Source of the DNA: JALSRD01 sp964476595
GTDB lineage: Bacteria; Desulfobacterota; Desulfobacteria; Desulfobacterales; JALSRD01
NCBI GenBank assembly: GCA_964476595.1
Contig: CAYZCL010000006.1
Coordinates: 1 to 64,000 of the forward strand
DNA length: 64,000 nucleotides
Direction: 5' to 3'
The number at the start of each line of letters is the position of its first letter. Within the stretch, counting starts at the first letter, position 1. Below the pieces are notes generated by a model, which saw only the letters and a list, made by a program, of their open reading frames with translations, was not told where the DNA came from and made no database searches. The translations under genes and the position numbers were made by a program. Positions 8,217 to 17,134 of this stretch are shown here, piece by piece.

Positions 8217-10220
8217 CTACCGTTCATAGGGCACCACCCGGTTGCGGCCGCCCTGCTTGGCCCGGTACATGGCCTGGTCGGCGCGGTCCACCAATGCCTT
8301 GACGCTGTCGACGCCTTCTTCGTAAACGGCCACGCCGATGCTGACGGTGAGGGTGTAGCCGGAGAAGCGTTTGGCCAGCAGCCGGCCCAGGTTTTCCACT
8401 TTGGAGCGGATGCGCTCGGCGTAACTCAGGGCGCCGGCCATGTCCGTGTCGTGCAGGATGCACAGGAACTCTTCCCCCCCGTAACGCCCCACGATCTGCG
8501 AAGGCCGCGAGAACTTGGTCAGGATCCCCGCCAGCAGTTTCAGGATGCTGTCGCCGGCGGTGTGTCCGAAGTTGTCGTTGAGGTGCTTGAAGTGATCCAC
8601 GTCCAGCATGACCAGCGCCAACCGGCGGCCCTCGTCGCGGGCCTGTTCGAAGGCCTCTGACAGGAAGGTTTCCAGTGAGGCGCGGTTGTAGATATTGGTC
8701 AGCCCGTCGCGGGTGGCGCGGGTCTTGATTTCCTCGAAAGTGTGGGCCTTCTCCAAGGCCACCCCCAGTTCGTTGGCCACGATGGCCACGGCCGACAAGT
8801 CCGAGGGCGAAAGCGGCCGCCCGGACGGCGTGTTGTCCACCGCGATGAGACCCATGGCCTTGCCGCCGACCGAAAAGGGCACGATACCCAGCTGCCGGCT
8901 GTCCAGCCGCGCGAGGGCGCGCCGCTCGTCGTCGTTGCGCCCGTCGATGAGCACCGGAACGCGTTCGCGCAGGCAGGTGACAAAACCGCTGTCGGGGCTG
9001 TTGAGCTCGATGCGCCGGGTCTTCAGGTCGCTGCCCGCCGGTTTGCGCGGCATGGCTTCGACGACCAGCAGGTGCCGGTCGGAGCCGATTTTCAGGGCCA
9101 GCACGCGGTCGAATCGAAAACTCTGTTGGATGGACGCCAGCGTGTCGCGGAGGATCCGCCGCGGATCCAGGCTACGGTGGGGTTGGGTGACGCTCCTACG
9201 CAGCCGCGTGATGGTTTCCAATTCGCGCTTCAGGCTGCCCTGGGCGTGCTGGTGGCGGGCGTTCTCACGCCCCAGCGCGATGTTGGCGCGCAGCAGGCTC
9301 TCCCGGAAATTCTCCATGGAGGGGAAGCTGAAGCCGTAATACTCGGCCGTGGTCTGGATCTCGCGGTCCATGCGGGCCATCAGCTGCTGCAGATCGAGGC
9401 GCCCGATGTCGATGACGCCCTCCACCTCCGGGTTCAGCACCGGGCGCAGCGCCCCGTCGAAGGAACCGATGCCCTGGTTCCAGGTGATGAAGTCGGCCAG
9501 GGAGACGATGGCGATCAGCAGCGCCTCGTCGGCGGTGGCTTTCAGGTGCCGGAACCGGCGGTGGTGCAGCAACAGGGCGGTAATCAGCCTCTCGGGCATC
9601 TTCCAGGCGTCACAGAAGTAGGCGCCGGCGTCGTCGTGGCGCAGGCCCAGTATGCGGCTCTCGGCCTCGATGAGGGGGGCGCCGCCGTCGGCCGCCTGGC
9701 GCAGAAAGTTCCCGTAGCGCATGGGCCCGTAGGCGTCGATGATGACCTTGCCGATGTCGTGCAGCAGGCCGGCCACGTATGCCTCCTCCGGGTCGGGATA
9801 GGCCAGCGCCTCGGCCATGGCCCGGCACAGGGCGCCGTTGGCGATGGCATGCTTCCAGAAAAAAACGGCATCGAACGCCCCGTGTCCGCCGGGCTTGACC
9901 ATGGTTTCGAAGAGGGTCACCCCCAGGGCGATAGAGCGGATCTCCAAGGCGCCCAGCAGGACCACCGCGTGCTTGATGGAGGAAATCTGGCGCAGCGCAC
10001 CGTAGGCCGCCGAGTTGACGATGCGCAGGGTCTTGGCGGCGATGGAGGGATCGGCCTCCACCACCTTGGCGATGTCGGCCGAAGACTTGCTGTCGTCGCG
10101 CGTGATCTCCAGCAGGCGCAACGCTACCAGCGGGAAGGGGGGCAGTTTGTCCACCCGCCGGCCCAGGACTTTTTCGATTTTCCGCCGCGAGGGCAGCAGT
10201 GTTTTGACATCCGGTTCCAC
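8217..10220 (-). CDS. HDOD-GAF-GGDEF signalling protein, probable diguanylate cyclase
   Basis: A 667-residue cytosolic regulator. Residues about 25-230 form an HDOD domain (RIVNSAAYG, GLLHDIGK, LLLHHRR). About 340-490 look like a GAF domain. About 500-667 form a GGDEF domain with DGLTNIYNRASL and an intact GGEEF active site at 581-585, so it can probably make c-di-GMP. The inhibitory I-site, normally RxxD five residues upstream, reads RPSQ, so product inhibition may be lost. Start: GTG 10220 with GGAGG ten bases upstream. It is the last gene of the probable 16731-8217 operon and follows rfbB by 50 bases. Confidence 0.92.
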   Translation of the reverse strand: MEPDVKTLLPSRRKIEKVLGRRVDKLPPFPLVALRLLEITRDDSKSSADIAKVVEADPSIAAKTLRIVNSAAYGALRQISSIKHAVVLLGALEIRSIALGVTLFETMVKPGGHGAFDAVFFWKHAIANGALCRAMAEALAYPDPEEAYVAGLLHDIGKVIIDAYGPMRYGNFLRQAADGGAPLIEAESRILGLRHDDAGAYFCDAWKMPERLITALLLHHRRFRHLKATADEALLIAIVSLADFITWNQGIGSFDGALRPVLNPEVEGVIDIGRLDLQQLMARMDREIQTTAEYYGFSFPSMENFRESLLRANIALGRENARHQHAQGSLKRELETITRLRRSVTQPHRSLDPRRILRDTLASIQQSFRFDRVLALKIGSDRHLLVVEAMPRKPAGSDLKTRRIELNSPDSGFVTCLRERVPVLIDGRNDDERRALARLDSRQLGIVPFSVGGKAMGLIAVDNTPSGRPLSPSDLSAVAIVANELGVALEKAHTFEEIKTRATRDGLTNIYNRASLETFLSEAFEQARDEGRRLALVMLDVDHFKHLNDNFGHTAGDSILKLLAGILTKFSRPSQIVGRYGGEEFLCILHDTDMAGALSYAERIRSKVENLGRLLAKRFSGYTLTVSIGVAVYEEGVDSVKALVDRADQAMYRAKQGGRNRVVPYER

Positions 10221-10270
10221 GGCCGTGTTGCCTCCAGGGTTTTCCGGTGTGCGGATTGCCGACAGCCTGT

Positions 10271-11338
10271 TCAGTGGTACTGGGCCTCAATCCAGCGCCG
10301 GTACTCCCCGCTCTGCACGCGCTGTACCCAGCGGCGCTGCTCCAGGTACCAGCGCACGGTTTTCTCCAGGCCGGTGGCAAAGGTTTCCCGCGGCGTCCAG
10401 CCCAGCGACTCGCGGATCTTGCTGAAATCGATGGCGTAGCGGCGGTCGTGCCCGGGACGATCCTTGACGAAGCGGATCAGCTCGCGCCGCGGCGCACCGG
10501 GTGGGGGCCGCAGCTCGTCGAGAATATCGCACACCATTTCCACCACCGCGATGTTGGCCATCTCGTTGGCCCCGCCCACGTTGTAGGTCTCCCCCGTCGA
10601 TCCGTGGCGCATGACCGTCCAGATGGCTCGGCAGTGGTCGCTGACGTAGAGCCAGTCCCGCACGTTGCGGCCGTCACCGTAGACCGGCAGAGGTTCGCCC
10701 GCCAGGGCGTTGAGGATCATCAACGGGATCAGCTTCTCGGGAAACTGGTAGGGGCCGTAGTTGTTGCTGCAGTTGGAGATGGTCACCGGCAGGCCGTAAG
10801 TCTTATGGTAGGCCCGCACCAAGTGGTCCGAGGCGGCTTTGGACGCCGAGTAGGGGCTGTTGGGCCGGTAGGGCGTCTGCTCGGTGAAAAAGCCTTCGGC
10901 CCCCAGACTGCCGAACACCTCGTCTGTGCTCACGTGGTGGAACAGCACCAGGCGGTCCTGCCGGGCGCGGGCCAGCTCCAGCAGGTTGAAGGTCCCCATG
11001 ATATTGGTCTCGATGAAGGCCCCCGGTCCCACGATGGAGCGGTCTACGTGGGATTCGGCCGCGAAGTGACAGACGCTGTCGATGTCGTAGCGCTCGAAGA
11101 CCCGCTGCAGGTCGTCGAAACGGCAGATATCGACCTTCTCGAAGACGTATCGTTCTCCAAAGCGCCGGGCCGTCTCGGCCAGGTTTTCCGGGTTGCCGGC
11201 GTAAGTCAGCTTGTCCACGTTGACGATGCGGCCGTCGAAGCCGACGGTCTCCAGGGCGTAGCGGATGAAATTGGTGCCGATGAAACCGCACCCGCCGGTC
11301 ACCAGCAGGTTCTGCATTTGCCTGGGGGGTCTGGACAT
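10271..11338 (-). CDS. rfbB: dTDP-glucose 4,6-dehydratase
   Basis: Extended short-chain dehydrogenase of nucleotide-sugar metabolism that converts dTDP-glucose to the 4-keto-6-deoxy sugar, the first committed step toward dTDP-rhamnose. It has 355 residues. The NAD-binding GGCGFIG is at 15-21, the catalytic Thr-Asp-Glu is in HVSTDEVFG, and the YSASK motif carries the active Tyr and Lys. YGPYQFPEKLIPL and PVYGDGRNVRDWLYV are typical of RfbB. ATG 11338 has a GGAG site 9 bases upstream. RfbA, RfbC and RfbD are not adjacent, which is unusual. The gene starts 6 bases after an anti-sigma-type kinase gene. Confidence 0.95.
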   Translation of the reverse strand: MSRPPRQMQNLLVTGGCGFIGTNFIRYALETVGFDGRIVNVDKLTYAGNPENLAETARRFGERYVFEKVDICRFDDLQRVFERYDIDSVCHFAAESHVDRSIVGPGAFIETNIMGTFNLLELARARQDRLVLFHHVSTDEVFGSLGAEGFFTEQTPYRPNSPYSASKAASDHLVRAYHKTYGLPVTISNCSNNYGPYQFPEKLIPLMILNALAGEPLPVYGDGRNVRDWLYVSDHCRAIWTVMRHGSTGETYNVGGANEMANIAVVEMVCDILDELRPPPGAPRRELIRFVKDRPGHDRRYAIDFSKIRESLGWTPRETFATGLEKTVRWYLEQRRWVQRVQSGEYRRWIEAQYH

Positions 11339-11344
11339 ATGGTG

Positions 11345-11830
11345 TCACTCCGATGCTTGAGGTTCGTTTTTCGGTGCCAGATTCATTTTCAGCCGCGTGC
11401 GGTTGCGCCCGTCGGGGTCACGGCTGAATTCGAGTTCATCCACCAGCTGCCCAATGATGTACAGTCCGAAACCGCCGCTGCGCGAACCGTCGAAATTGGG
11501 CGGCGGCACCCGGGCGGGGTCGAAGGGCCCGCCCCAGTCGTAGATCGTCAGCACCAGCCGCGGGCCGTCTTCCAGGCGCAGCCGGATGTGGATATCCCCC
11601 CGCCCCTCGCCGCGGTAGGCATGCCGTATGATGTTGGTCAGCACTTCGGTGGCCGCCAGTTCGACGTCGCAGATCCTGTCGTCGCCGGGGGTGCCGGCGC
11701 CCGCGCGCCGGCAGAAGTCCCGGATGAACGCCCTCACCCGCTCCAGCTGTCCGAAATCGCTGGAGATGGTCAGCTCTGCCTCACGGGAGCCCCGGCCGCT
11801 TTCCGCTGCCTGGTTGTTTTGAGTGCTCAT
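11345..11830 (-). CDS. Anti-sigma-type serine kinase (RsbW/SpoIIAB-like ATPase)
   Basis: A 161-residue GHKL ATPase. The N box is ELAATEVLTNIIRHAY, the G1 box is DWGGPFDP and the G2 box is GGFGLYIIGQLVDE. This is the kinase and binding partner in partner-switching systems, holding a target (often a sigma factor) and phosphorylating the STAS antagonist. The likely antagonist is encoded just upstream at 14355-14696 and the matching phosphatase at 14726-15925, with glycogen phosphorylase in between. ATG 11830 is used; the longer frame to 12073 overlaps glgP and looks like a shadow. No sigma factor is nearby, so the final target is unknown. Confidence 0.9.
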   Translation of the reverse strand: MSTQNNQAAESGRGSREAELTISSDFGQLERVRAFIRDFCRRAGAGTPGDDRICDVELAATEVLTNIIRHAYRGEGRGDIHIRLRLEDGPRLVLTIYDWGGPFDPARVPPPNFDGSRSGGFGLYIIGQLVDELEFSRDPDGRNRTRLKMNLAPKNEPQASE

Positions 11831-11847
11831 GGGTTTCCCGGCGGCCT

Positions 11848-14313
11848 TCAGTTCTCCGGCGGCACGGGTGCGACCCGCCAGATTTCCCGCGCGTACTGGC
11901 CGATGGTGCGGTCGCTGGAGAACTTGCCCATGCGGGCCACGTTCAGCACGGCTTTTTCGATCCAGCGGTCCCGGTCCCGGTAAGCGTCGTCGATCTGCGC
12001 CTGGATGGCCGCGTAGGCGGCGAAGTCGGCCAGGTGGAAATAGGGGTCGCCGCCGTCGAGCAGGGCGTCGCAAAGGGGCCGGAAGAGCCCCGGCTCCCCG
12101 GGGCAGAAACGCTCCGAGGCCATGGCTTCCACCACGCTGCGCAGTCGTACGTCGCGGTCATAGAACGTCCGGGGGTCGTAACCCTGACGGCGCATCTGCT
12201 GCACCTGCTCGACGTGCAGTCCGAAAATGAAGATGTTGTCGCGGCCCACCTCCTCCAGGATCTCGATGTTGGCGCCGTCCATGGTTCCCACCGTCAGGGC
12301 GCCGTTGAGCGCGAATTTCATGTTGCCCGTGCCCGAGGCCTCCTTGCCGGCCGTGGAGATCTGCTCGCTCAGGTCGGCGGCCGGGATCATGGCTTCGGCC
12401 AGTGAAACCCGGTAATCGGGAACGAAGGCCACCTTCAGCCAATCGCGGGCCCGCGCATCGCCGTTGACCACCGCAGCCACGCTGTTGATCAGCTTGATGA
12501 TCCACTTGGCGGCGGCGTAACCGGGGGCCGCCTTGCCGGCGAAGATGCAGGTACGCGGAGTCTGCGGAAATTCACCCCGCTCGACGATGCCCAGGTAGCG
12601 GTCGATGATACCCATCACCATGAGCAACTGCCGCTTGTACTCGTGGATGCGCTTGGCCTGGATGTCGAACAAGGATTGCGGGTCCACGCGCACCCGCGTG
12701 GTCTCGTAGATGATGCGGCCCAGTTTCTCCTTGTTGCGCGTCTTGATGCGGTCGAACTGCGTCCGGAAGGCGGCGTCGGCGGCCAACGGCTCGAGTTTAC
12801 GCAGCCGCTCCAGGTCGGTGATCCAGTCCTTGCCGATGTGGCGCGAGATCAGTGCCGCCAGGTCCGGGTTGGCGTTCAGCAGCCAACGGCGCGGGGTGAT
12901 GCCGTTGGTCTTGTTGGAGAACATCTCCGGCCACAGTTCGTAGAAATCGGGGAACAGGGTGGTCTTGACCAGCTTGCTGTGCAGTGCCGCCACGCCGTTG
13001 ACCGCGTGGCTGCCCGCCAGCGCCAGGTGGGCCATGCGCACCTGCTTGACGGGTCCCTCTTCGATCAGCGACATGCGTGCCAGGCGATCGTCGTCGCCGG
13101 GACGCAGTTCGGCCACGCACTCCAGGAAGCGGCGGTTGATTTCGAAAATGATCTGCATGTGCCGCGGCAGGACGTGCTCGATCAGCGCCACCGGCCAGCG
13201 CTCCAGGGCCTCGGAAAGCAGGGTGTGGTTGGTGTAGGCCGTGGCTTCGCGGGTAATCCGCCAAGCCTGCTCCCACGGCAGGCCGTCTTCGTCCACCAGC
13301 ATGCGCATCAGCTCGGCCACCGCCAGGGCCGGGTGGGTGTCGTTGAGCTGGATGGCCACCTTGCGGCCGAAATCCCGGAGGTCGTCGTGGTCCCGACGGA
13401 AACGGCGCATGATGTCGCGCAGCGCGCAGGCCACGAAAAAATACTCCTGGGTCAGGCGCAGCTCCCGGCCGGCCTCGATGTCGTCCGCCGGGTAGAGGAC
13501 CTTGGACACGGTCTCGGAGGCCACCTTGCGCTGCACCGCCCGGACGTAGTCGCCGCGGTTGAAGATCTGCATGTCGAACTCGTCCGAGGCGCGCGCCGAA
13601 TACAGCCGCAGGGTGTTGACGGTTCGGCCGCCGTAACCCGCGATGAGCATGTCGTGGGGCACGCCGATGAGAATCTCCCAGTCCAGCCACATGGGGTTGT
13701 AGCCGCCCTGCCGGTCGCGGCTGTGCTCGATGCGGCCGTAGATGGGGATGATGCAGGACTGCTCACGCCGCTCGATCTGCCAGGGGCTGCCGTTGACCAG
13801 CCAGTTGTCCAGCTTCTCGCGCTGGTAGCCGTCGTGAATCTCCTGCCGGAAGAGACCGTAGCGGTAATTGATGCCGTAACCGTAGCCGGGCATGTGCAGT
13901 GTCGCCAGGGAGTCCAGGAAACAGGCCGCCAACCGCCCCAGGCCGCCGTTTCCCAGGCCGGCATCCCGCTCACACTCCAGGACCTGCGACGGGTCCGCAC
14001 CCAGTTCGTCCAGGGCCGCCGTCACCGCCTCGAAGCGCTGCGTGTTGTACAGGTTATTGCCCAGGGAGCGCCCGATCAGGAATTCCATGGACAGGTAGTA
14101 CACCCGTTTGGCGTCGGCCCGCCGGTACCGCTCCTCGGTGCGGATACGGCTGTCGATGAGCAGGTCGCGCACGGCCAGCGACGTCGCCCAGTAGAAGTCA
14201 TCGGGTGTGGCCTGTTGCAGGTCGATCCCCAGACTGTAACGCAGATGACGGCAGATGGCCGTCTTGAATTCGGCCGCTGAACGGGCGGGTGCCTCCTTTT
14301 CCCTGCAATCCAT
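11848..14313 (-). CDS. glgP: Glycogen/starch phosphorylase
   Basis: Cytosolic enzyme releasing glucose-1-phosphate from glycogen or maltodextrin. It has 821 residues, the normal bacterial length. Conserved blocks include YYLSMEFLIGRSL, the glycine-rich CERDAGLGNGGLGRLAACF, QLNDTHPA, TNHTLLSEALERW and NGITPRRW. The PLP lysine is Lys666 in SGTGNMKFALNGALTVGT. ATG 14313 follows GAGGAGTCAGAAG, which decides it over the much longer frame to 14772. It lies between the STAS antagonist gene and the anti-sigma kinase gene on the same strand. No other glycogen genes are nearby. Confidence 0.96.
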   Translation of the reverse strand: MDCREKEAPARSAAEFKTAICRHLRYSLGIDLQQATPDDFYWATSLAVRDLLIDSRIRTEERYRRADAKRVYYLSMEFLIGRSLGNNLYNTQRFEAVTAALDELGADPSQVLECERDAGLGNGGLGRLAACFLDSLATLHMPGYGYGINYRYGLFRQEIHDGYQREKLDNWLVNGSPWQIERREQSCIIPIYGRIEHSRDRQGGYNPMWLDWEILIGVPHDMLIAGYGGRTVNTLRLYSARASDEFDMQIFNRGDYVRAVQRKVASETVSKVLYPADDIEAGRELRLTQEYFFVACALRDIMRRFRRDHDDLRDFGRKVAIQLNDTHPALAVAELMRMLVDEDGLPWEQAWRITREATAYTNHTLLSEALERWPVALIEHVLPRHMQIIFEINRRFLECVAELRPGDDDRLARMSLIEEGPVKQVRMAHLALAGSHAVNGVAALHSKLVKTTLFPDFYELWPEMFSNKTNGITPRRWLLNANPDLAALISRHIGKDWITDLERLRKLEPLAADAAFRTQFDRIKTRNKEKLGRIIYETTRVRVDPQSLFDIQAKRIHEYKRQLLMVMGIIDRYLGIVERGEFPQTPRTCIFAGKAAPGYAAAKWIIKLINSVAAVVNGDARARDWLKVAFVPDYRVSLAEAMIPAADLSEQISTAGKEASGTGNMKFALNGALTVGTMDGANIEILEEVGRDNIFIFGLHVEQVQQMRRQGYDPRTFYDRDVRLRSVVEAMASERFCPGEPGLFRPLCDALLDGGDPYFHLADFAAYAAIQAQIDDAYRDRDRWIEKAVLNVARMGKFSSDRTIGQYAREIWRVAPVPPEN

Positions 14314-14354
14314 CTTCTGACTCCTCGGGGCGCCGGCGGTGACCGGTGCGCGGT

Positions 14355-14696
14355 TCAGGCCTGACCGAAAGCTTGCAGCGACTGCGCCTCGTTGTCGTAC
14401 ATCTCGAAAATGCGGTCCATGCGGGTGAGCCTGAACATGGACTTGACCGGATCGGTGGCGCCGCAGATCACCAGGCGGCCGTCTTCGCCGATGGCTTTGA
14501 GCCCGGATATGATGGCCCCCAGGCCGCTGCTGTCGAGGAACTCCACGCCGGAGATGTCCAGGATGATGTTGCGGCGTCCGTCGGCCACCAGCGCCCCCAG
14601 CTGTTCCTTGAGTTCGCCCGAAATGCCGGCGTCGATCCGTTTCTCCAGCGCCCTGAGGATGGTGACATCTCCTCTTTCCACGATTTCCGTCTGCAT
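14355..14696 (-). CDS. STAS-domain anti-sigma factor antagonist (RsbV/SpoIIAA-like)
   Basis: A single STAS domain of 113 residues. The phospho-acceptor loop reads FLDSSGLGAI, with Ser56 or Ser57 as the site that a RsbW-like kinase would phosphorylate and a PP2C phosphatase would clear. ATG 14696 is preceded by AGGAGAGGG. It sits between the PP2C phosphatase gene (29-base gap) and glgP (41-base gap) on the same strand. The three partner-switching parts are thus all encoded in one run of genes. Confidence 0.92.
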   Translation of the reverse strand: MQTEIVERGDVTILRALEKRIDAGISGELKEQLGALVADGRRNIILDISGVEFLDSSGLGAIISGLKAIGEDGRLVICGATDPVKSMFRLTRMDRIFEMYDNEAQSLQAFGQA

Positions 14697-14725
14697 CTGC
14701 GCCCTCTCCTGTTGTGATCGCTTCG

Positions 14726-15925
14726 TTAACGTTTATCGCCGCCGCGGTACGCCATGCCCAGCAGGGTGACATCGTCCTGGGGCCGGAAACCGTCGCCGAA
14801 AACCTCCATGGCGCGGATCACCCGCTGGCAGGCGGCGTCCAGTGACGCGCGCCGGCTGTGCTGCAGTTCCCGAAAAAAACGCCGCTCACCGAACGTCTCC
14901 CCACGCGGGTGACGGTACTCGGTGATTCCGTCGGTGAACAGGAACAGCCGGTCCCCGGGCGCCAGTGTCACACGGCCCTCTTCGAAGGACAGGCCGCCGC
15001 CCACACCGATGACCGGGCCGCCGGCCTCCAGCAGTTCGGTTCCGCCTCTCCGGCGAATGACCACCGGCATGGGGTGGCCGGCACGGCTGTAGCGCACCAA
15101 TCCGTCGCGGACGTTCACCACCAGGTACACCATGGTGAAATACTTCTCGAAACGTTCGAAGGGATACTCGCCGTCGAGCCGGACCAACACTTCGGCCGGG
15201 GGCATAATGCGGTAGTACGGCGGTTCCGCTACGGGCTGCTTGAGGGCCGATCCGGTCCTGGGCAGCAAGGCCTGGCACACCGATACCGTCACCATGGCCG
15301 AGGGCACCCCGTGCCCGCTGACGTCCAGCACGAAAAGGGCCACATGGTCCTCATCCAGGGGGTGGATGTTGAACACGTCGCCGCCCACCTGTTCGCAGGG
15401 AAAGAAACGCCAGGCGAACTCGAGTTGCGGGATGCCGGGCGCCCCTTCGGGCAGCAGGCTCTTCTGGATCTGGCCGGCCGCCCGCAGGTCCTCGTCCAAG
15501 TGCTTCTGCTTGCGGCGCAGGTCGCGGTTGACCTCCAGCAGGGCCTGCGTCAGTTCACGGATCTTGAGCTGGTTGCGGATGCGCGCCAGTACCTCCCCAC
15601 GGTCGAAGGGTTTGGTGATGTAGTCGACGGCCCCCAGTTCCAGCCCCCGGACCTTGTCAGCGGCGTCTTTCCTGGCGGAGATGAAGATCACCGGGACGTC
15701 CCGAGTGCGCCGGTCCTGCTGGAGCCTGCGGCACAGCTGGTAGCCGTCCATCTCCGGCATCTGGATGTCGGAGAGCACCAGGTCGGGCCGCCGCTCGAGG
15801 CAGCACCGGACGGCTTCGCGGCCGTCCACGGCCTCGATCAGTTCGTAGTCTTCCCCTCTGAGGTAGAGCGACAGCAGCCTGCGTACACTGGGGCTGTCGT
15901 CGACGATGAGGATCCTGGCCGGCAT
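14726..15925 (-). CDS. Response regulator with PP2C/SpoIIE (RsbU-type) phosphatase domain
   Basis: A 399-residue two-domain protein. The receiver domain spans 1-120: acidic pair Asp9/Asp10, phospho-acceptor Asp53 in LVLSDIQMPEMDG, and Lys105 in YITKPFD. A coiled linker of about 125-160 contains many Leu, Arg and Lys residues. The PP2C/SpoIIE phosphatase domain is about 175-395, with CEQVGGDVFN, LDVSGHGVPSAM and the metal-binding FTDGITEY. It is expected to dephosphorylate the STAS antagonist when the receiver is phosphorylated. No histidine kinase is adjacent. It begins 8 bases after the PurN-like gene, on the same strand. Confidence 0.94.
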   Translation of the reverse strand: MPARILIVDDSPSVRRLLSLYLRGEDYELIEAVDGREAVRCCLERRPDLVLSDIQMPEMDGYQLCRRLQQDRRTRDVPVIFISARKDAADKVRGLELGAVDYITKPFDRGEVLARIRNQLKIRELTQALLEVNRDLRRKQKHLDEDLRAAGQIQKSLLPEGAPGIPQLEFAWRFFPCEQVGGDVFNIHPLDEDHVALFVLDVSGHGVPSAMVTVSVCQALLPRTGSALKQPVAEPPYYRIMPPAEVLVRLDGEYPFERFEKYFTMVYLVVNVRDGLVRYSRAGHPMPVVIRRRGGTELLEAGGPVIGVGGGLSFEEGRVTLAPGDRLFLFTDGITEYRHPRGETFGERRFFRELQHSRRASLDAACQRVIRAMEVFGDGFRPQDDVTLLGMAYRGGDKR

Positions 15926-15933
15926 GGATGCGG

Positions 15934-16731
15934 TTACTCGCTGATGATGCGCACCACCGTGCGCTGTATGGTTTTACCGTCGCCGGTGTCGAACCGTCGC
16001 ACGACGGTTTTAAGCCGTCCCCGGGCGAAAAGCTGGATGCACTCCGGAAACAGGGCCCACTCCTGCTCCAGCCCCTTCTTGCGCACCGATTCCAGGGTGT
16101 CGTTTTCGGTGACGGGAAAACACCGCTGGGCGATGATCGGGCCGGAATCCTCCCCGTAGTCCACGAAATGCACGGTGCAGCCGGCAACCTTGCACCCGTA
16201 ACGGTAGGTGTCCCCGTACCCGTCAACGCCCGGAAAGGCGGGCAGCAGCGCCGGGTGGATGTTCATGATGCGCGGCTCGGCGGGAGACACGTTGACGCGA
16301 TCGATGAAATAGGGCGTCAGCGTGCGCATGAACCCGGCCAGCACCAGCAGGTCGAAGGAATGGGGTTTCATGGCGGCCAGCAGTTCGGCCTCGGCCAGCG
16401 CCCGCGAGACCAGGAAAATCCTGCGCCGCTCCGGGGGCGTATCCCCGTCCAACAGGGACTGCTTGGCCAGCACCTCGTCCAAGTCGAAGTCCGGCGGTCC
16501 GGCGGCGCCCTGCGGGTCACGCCGGACGCGGGAAATGATTTCGCGGTAATCCACCGTCAGCACGGGAATGTCGTACCGGGGGCCGTACCGCAATCCGGGC
16601 GCCTCAGGATTGTCGGAGCCGATGAAGACCACCCGGCCGTCGATGCGGCCCGCCCGGCAGGCGTCCAGAATGGCCCCCAGGTTGGAGCCGGTACCCGAAA
16701 TGAGGACACCGATGCGTATGGAACCCGCCAA
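15934..16731 (-). CDS. purN: PurN-like phosphoribosylglycinamide formyltransferase
   Basis: Formyl transferase fold protein, 265 residues, longer than E. coli PurN (212) because of an insertion around residues 65-115. The substrate loop GTGSNLGAILDA, the catalytic NIHPALLPAFPG (His conserved; family usually NxHPSLLP) and the DYGEDSGPIIAQ aspartate region are present. The likely role is the third step of purine synthesis using 10-formyl-THF. I chose TTG 16731 because GAGAGAAGGGGG ends 4 bases upstream. The ORF can extend to 16869, but that part lacks homology. It leads the partner-switching operon and is not beside other pur genes, so a specialised role is possible. Confidence 0.85.
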   Translation of the reverse strand: MAGSIRIGVLISGTGSNLGAILDACRAGRIDGRVVFIGSDNPEAPGLRYGPRYDIPVLTVDYREIISRVRRDPQGAAGPPDFDLDEVLAKQSLLDGDTPPERRRIFLVSRALAEAELLAAMKPHSFDLLVLAGFMRTLTPYFIDRVNVSPAEPRIMNIHPALLPAFPGVDGYGDTYRYGCKVAGCTVHFVDYGEDSGPIIAQRCFPVTENDTLESVRKKGLEQEWALFPECIQLFARGRLKTVVRRFDTGDGKTIQRTVVRIISE

Positions 16732-17134
16732 AAAGCCCCCTTCTCTCACCGGTTGGAATCGAAAAACAGCCGCCCCGGCAACGGAAACCTTCCCGCACCG
16801 ATGGGCGTGCCCGCCGAAATCACAAGCATCTTTGGCACGTTGAATAACAGGCCAGCCGATGCTTGTCAATTACCCCGGCCGGCAGACCCCGAGCCGCCGC
16901 CGGCAGCCTGCCGCGCCGGGAAAACACCGCGCCGTCCGTCCGGCGGCGCCCTGCGGGCGGTCCCTCCCTCCGGTCCCGCGGCCTTTGGCCTGCAAACCGG
17001 CAAAACCGAAAGGCGGCGCCCGTTTGGCCGGATCACGGACGCCGGGCGATGCACTGCCCGACAAGGTTGACAATAGGCCGGCAGCTTACTATATTCCGGG
17101 GCAATATGTACGCAAAAGAAAGGATGACCCAATC

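Noticed and set aside
11831..12073. N-terminal extension of the anti-sigma kinase gene
   Set aside because: It runs inside glgP in another frame, rich in Arg and Pro, and the ATG at 11830 begins the conserved part.
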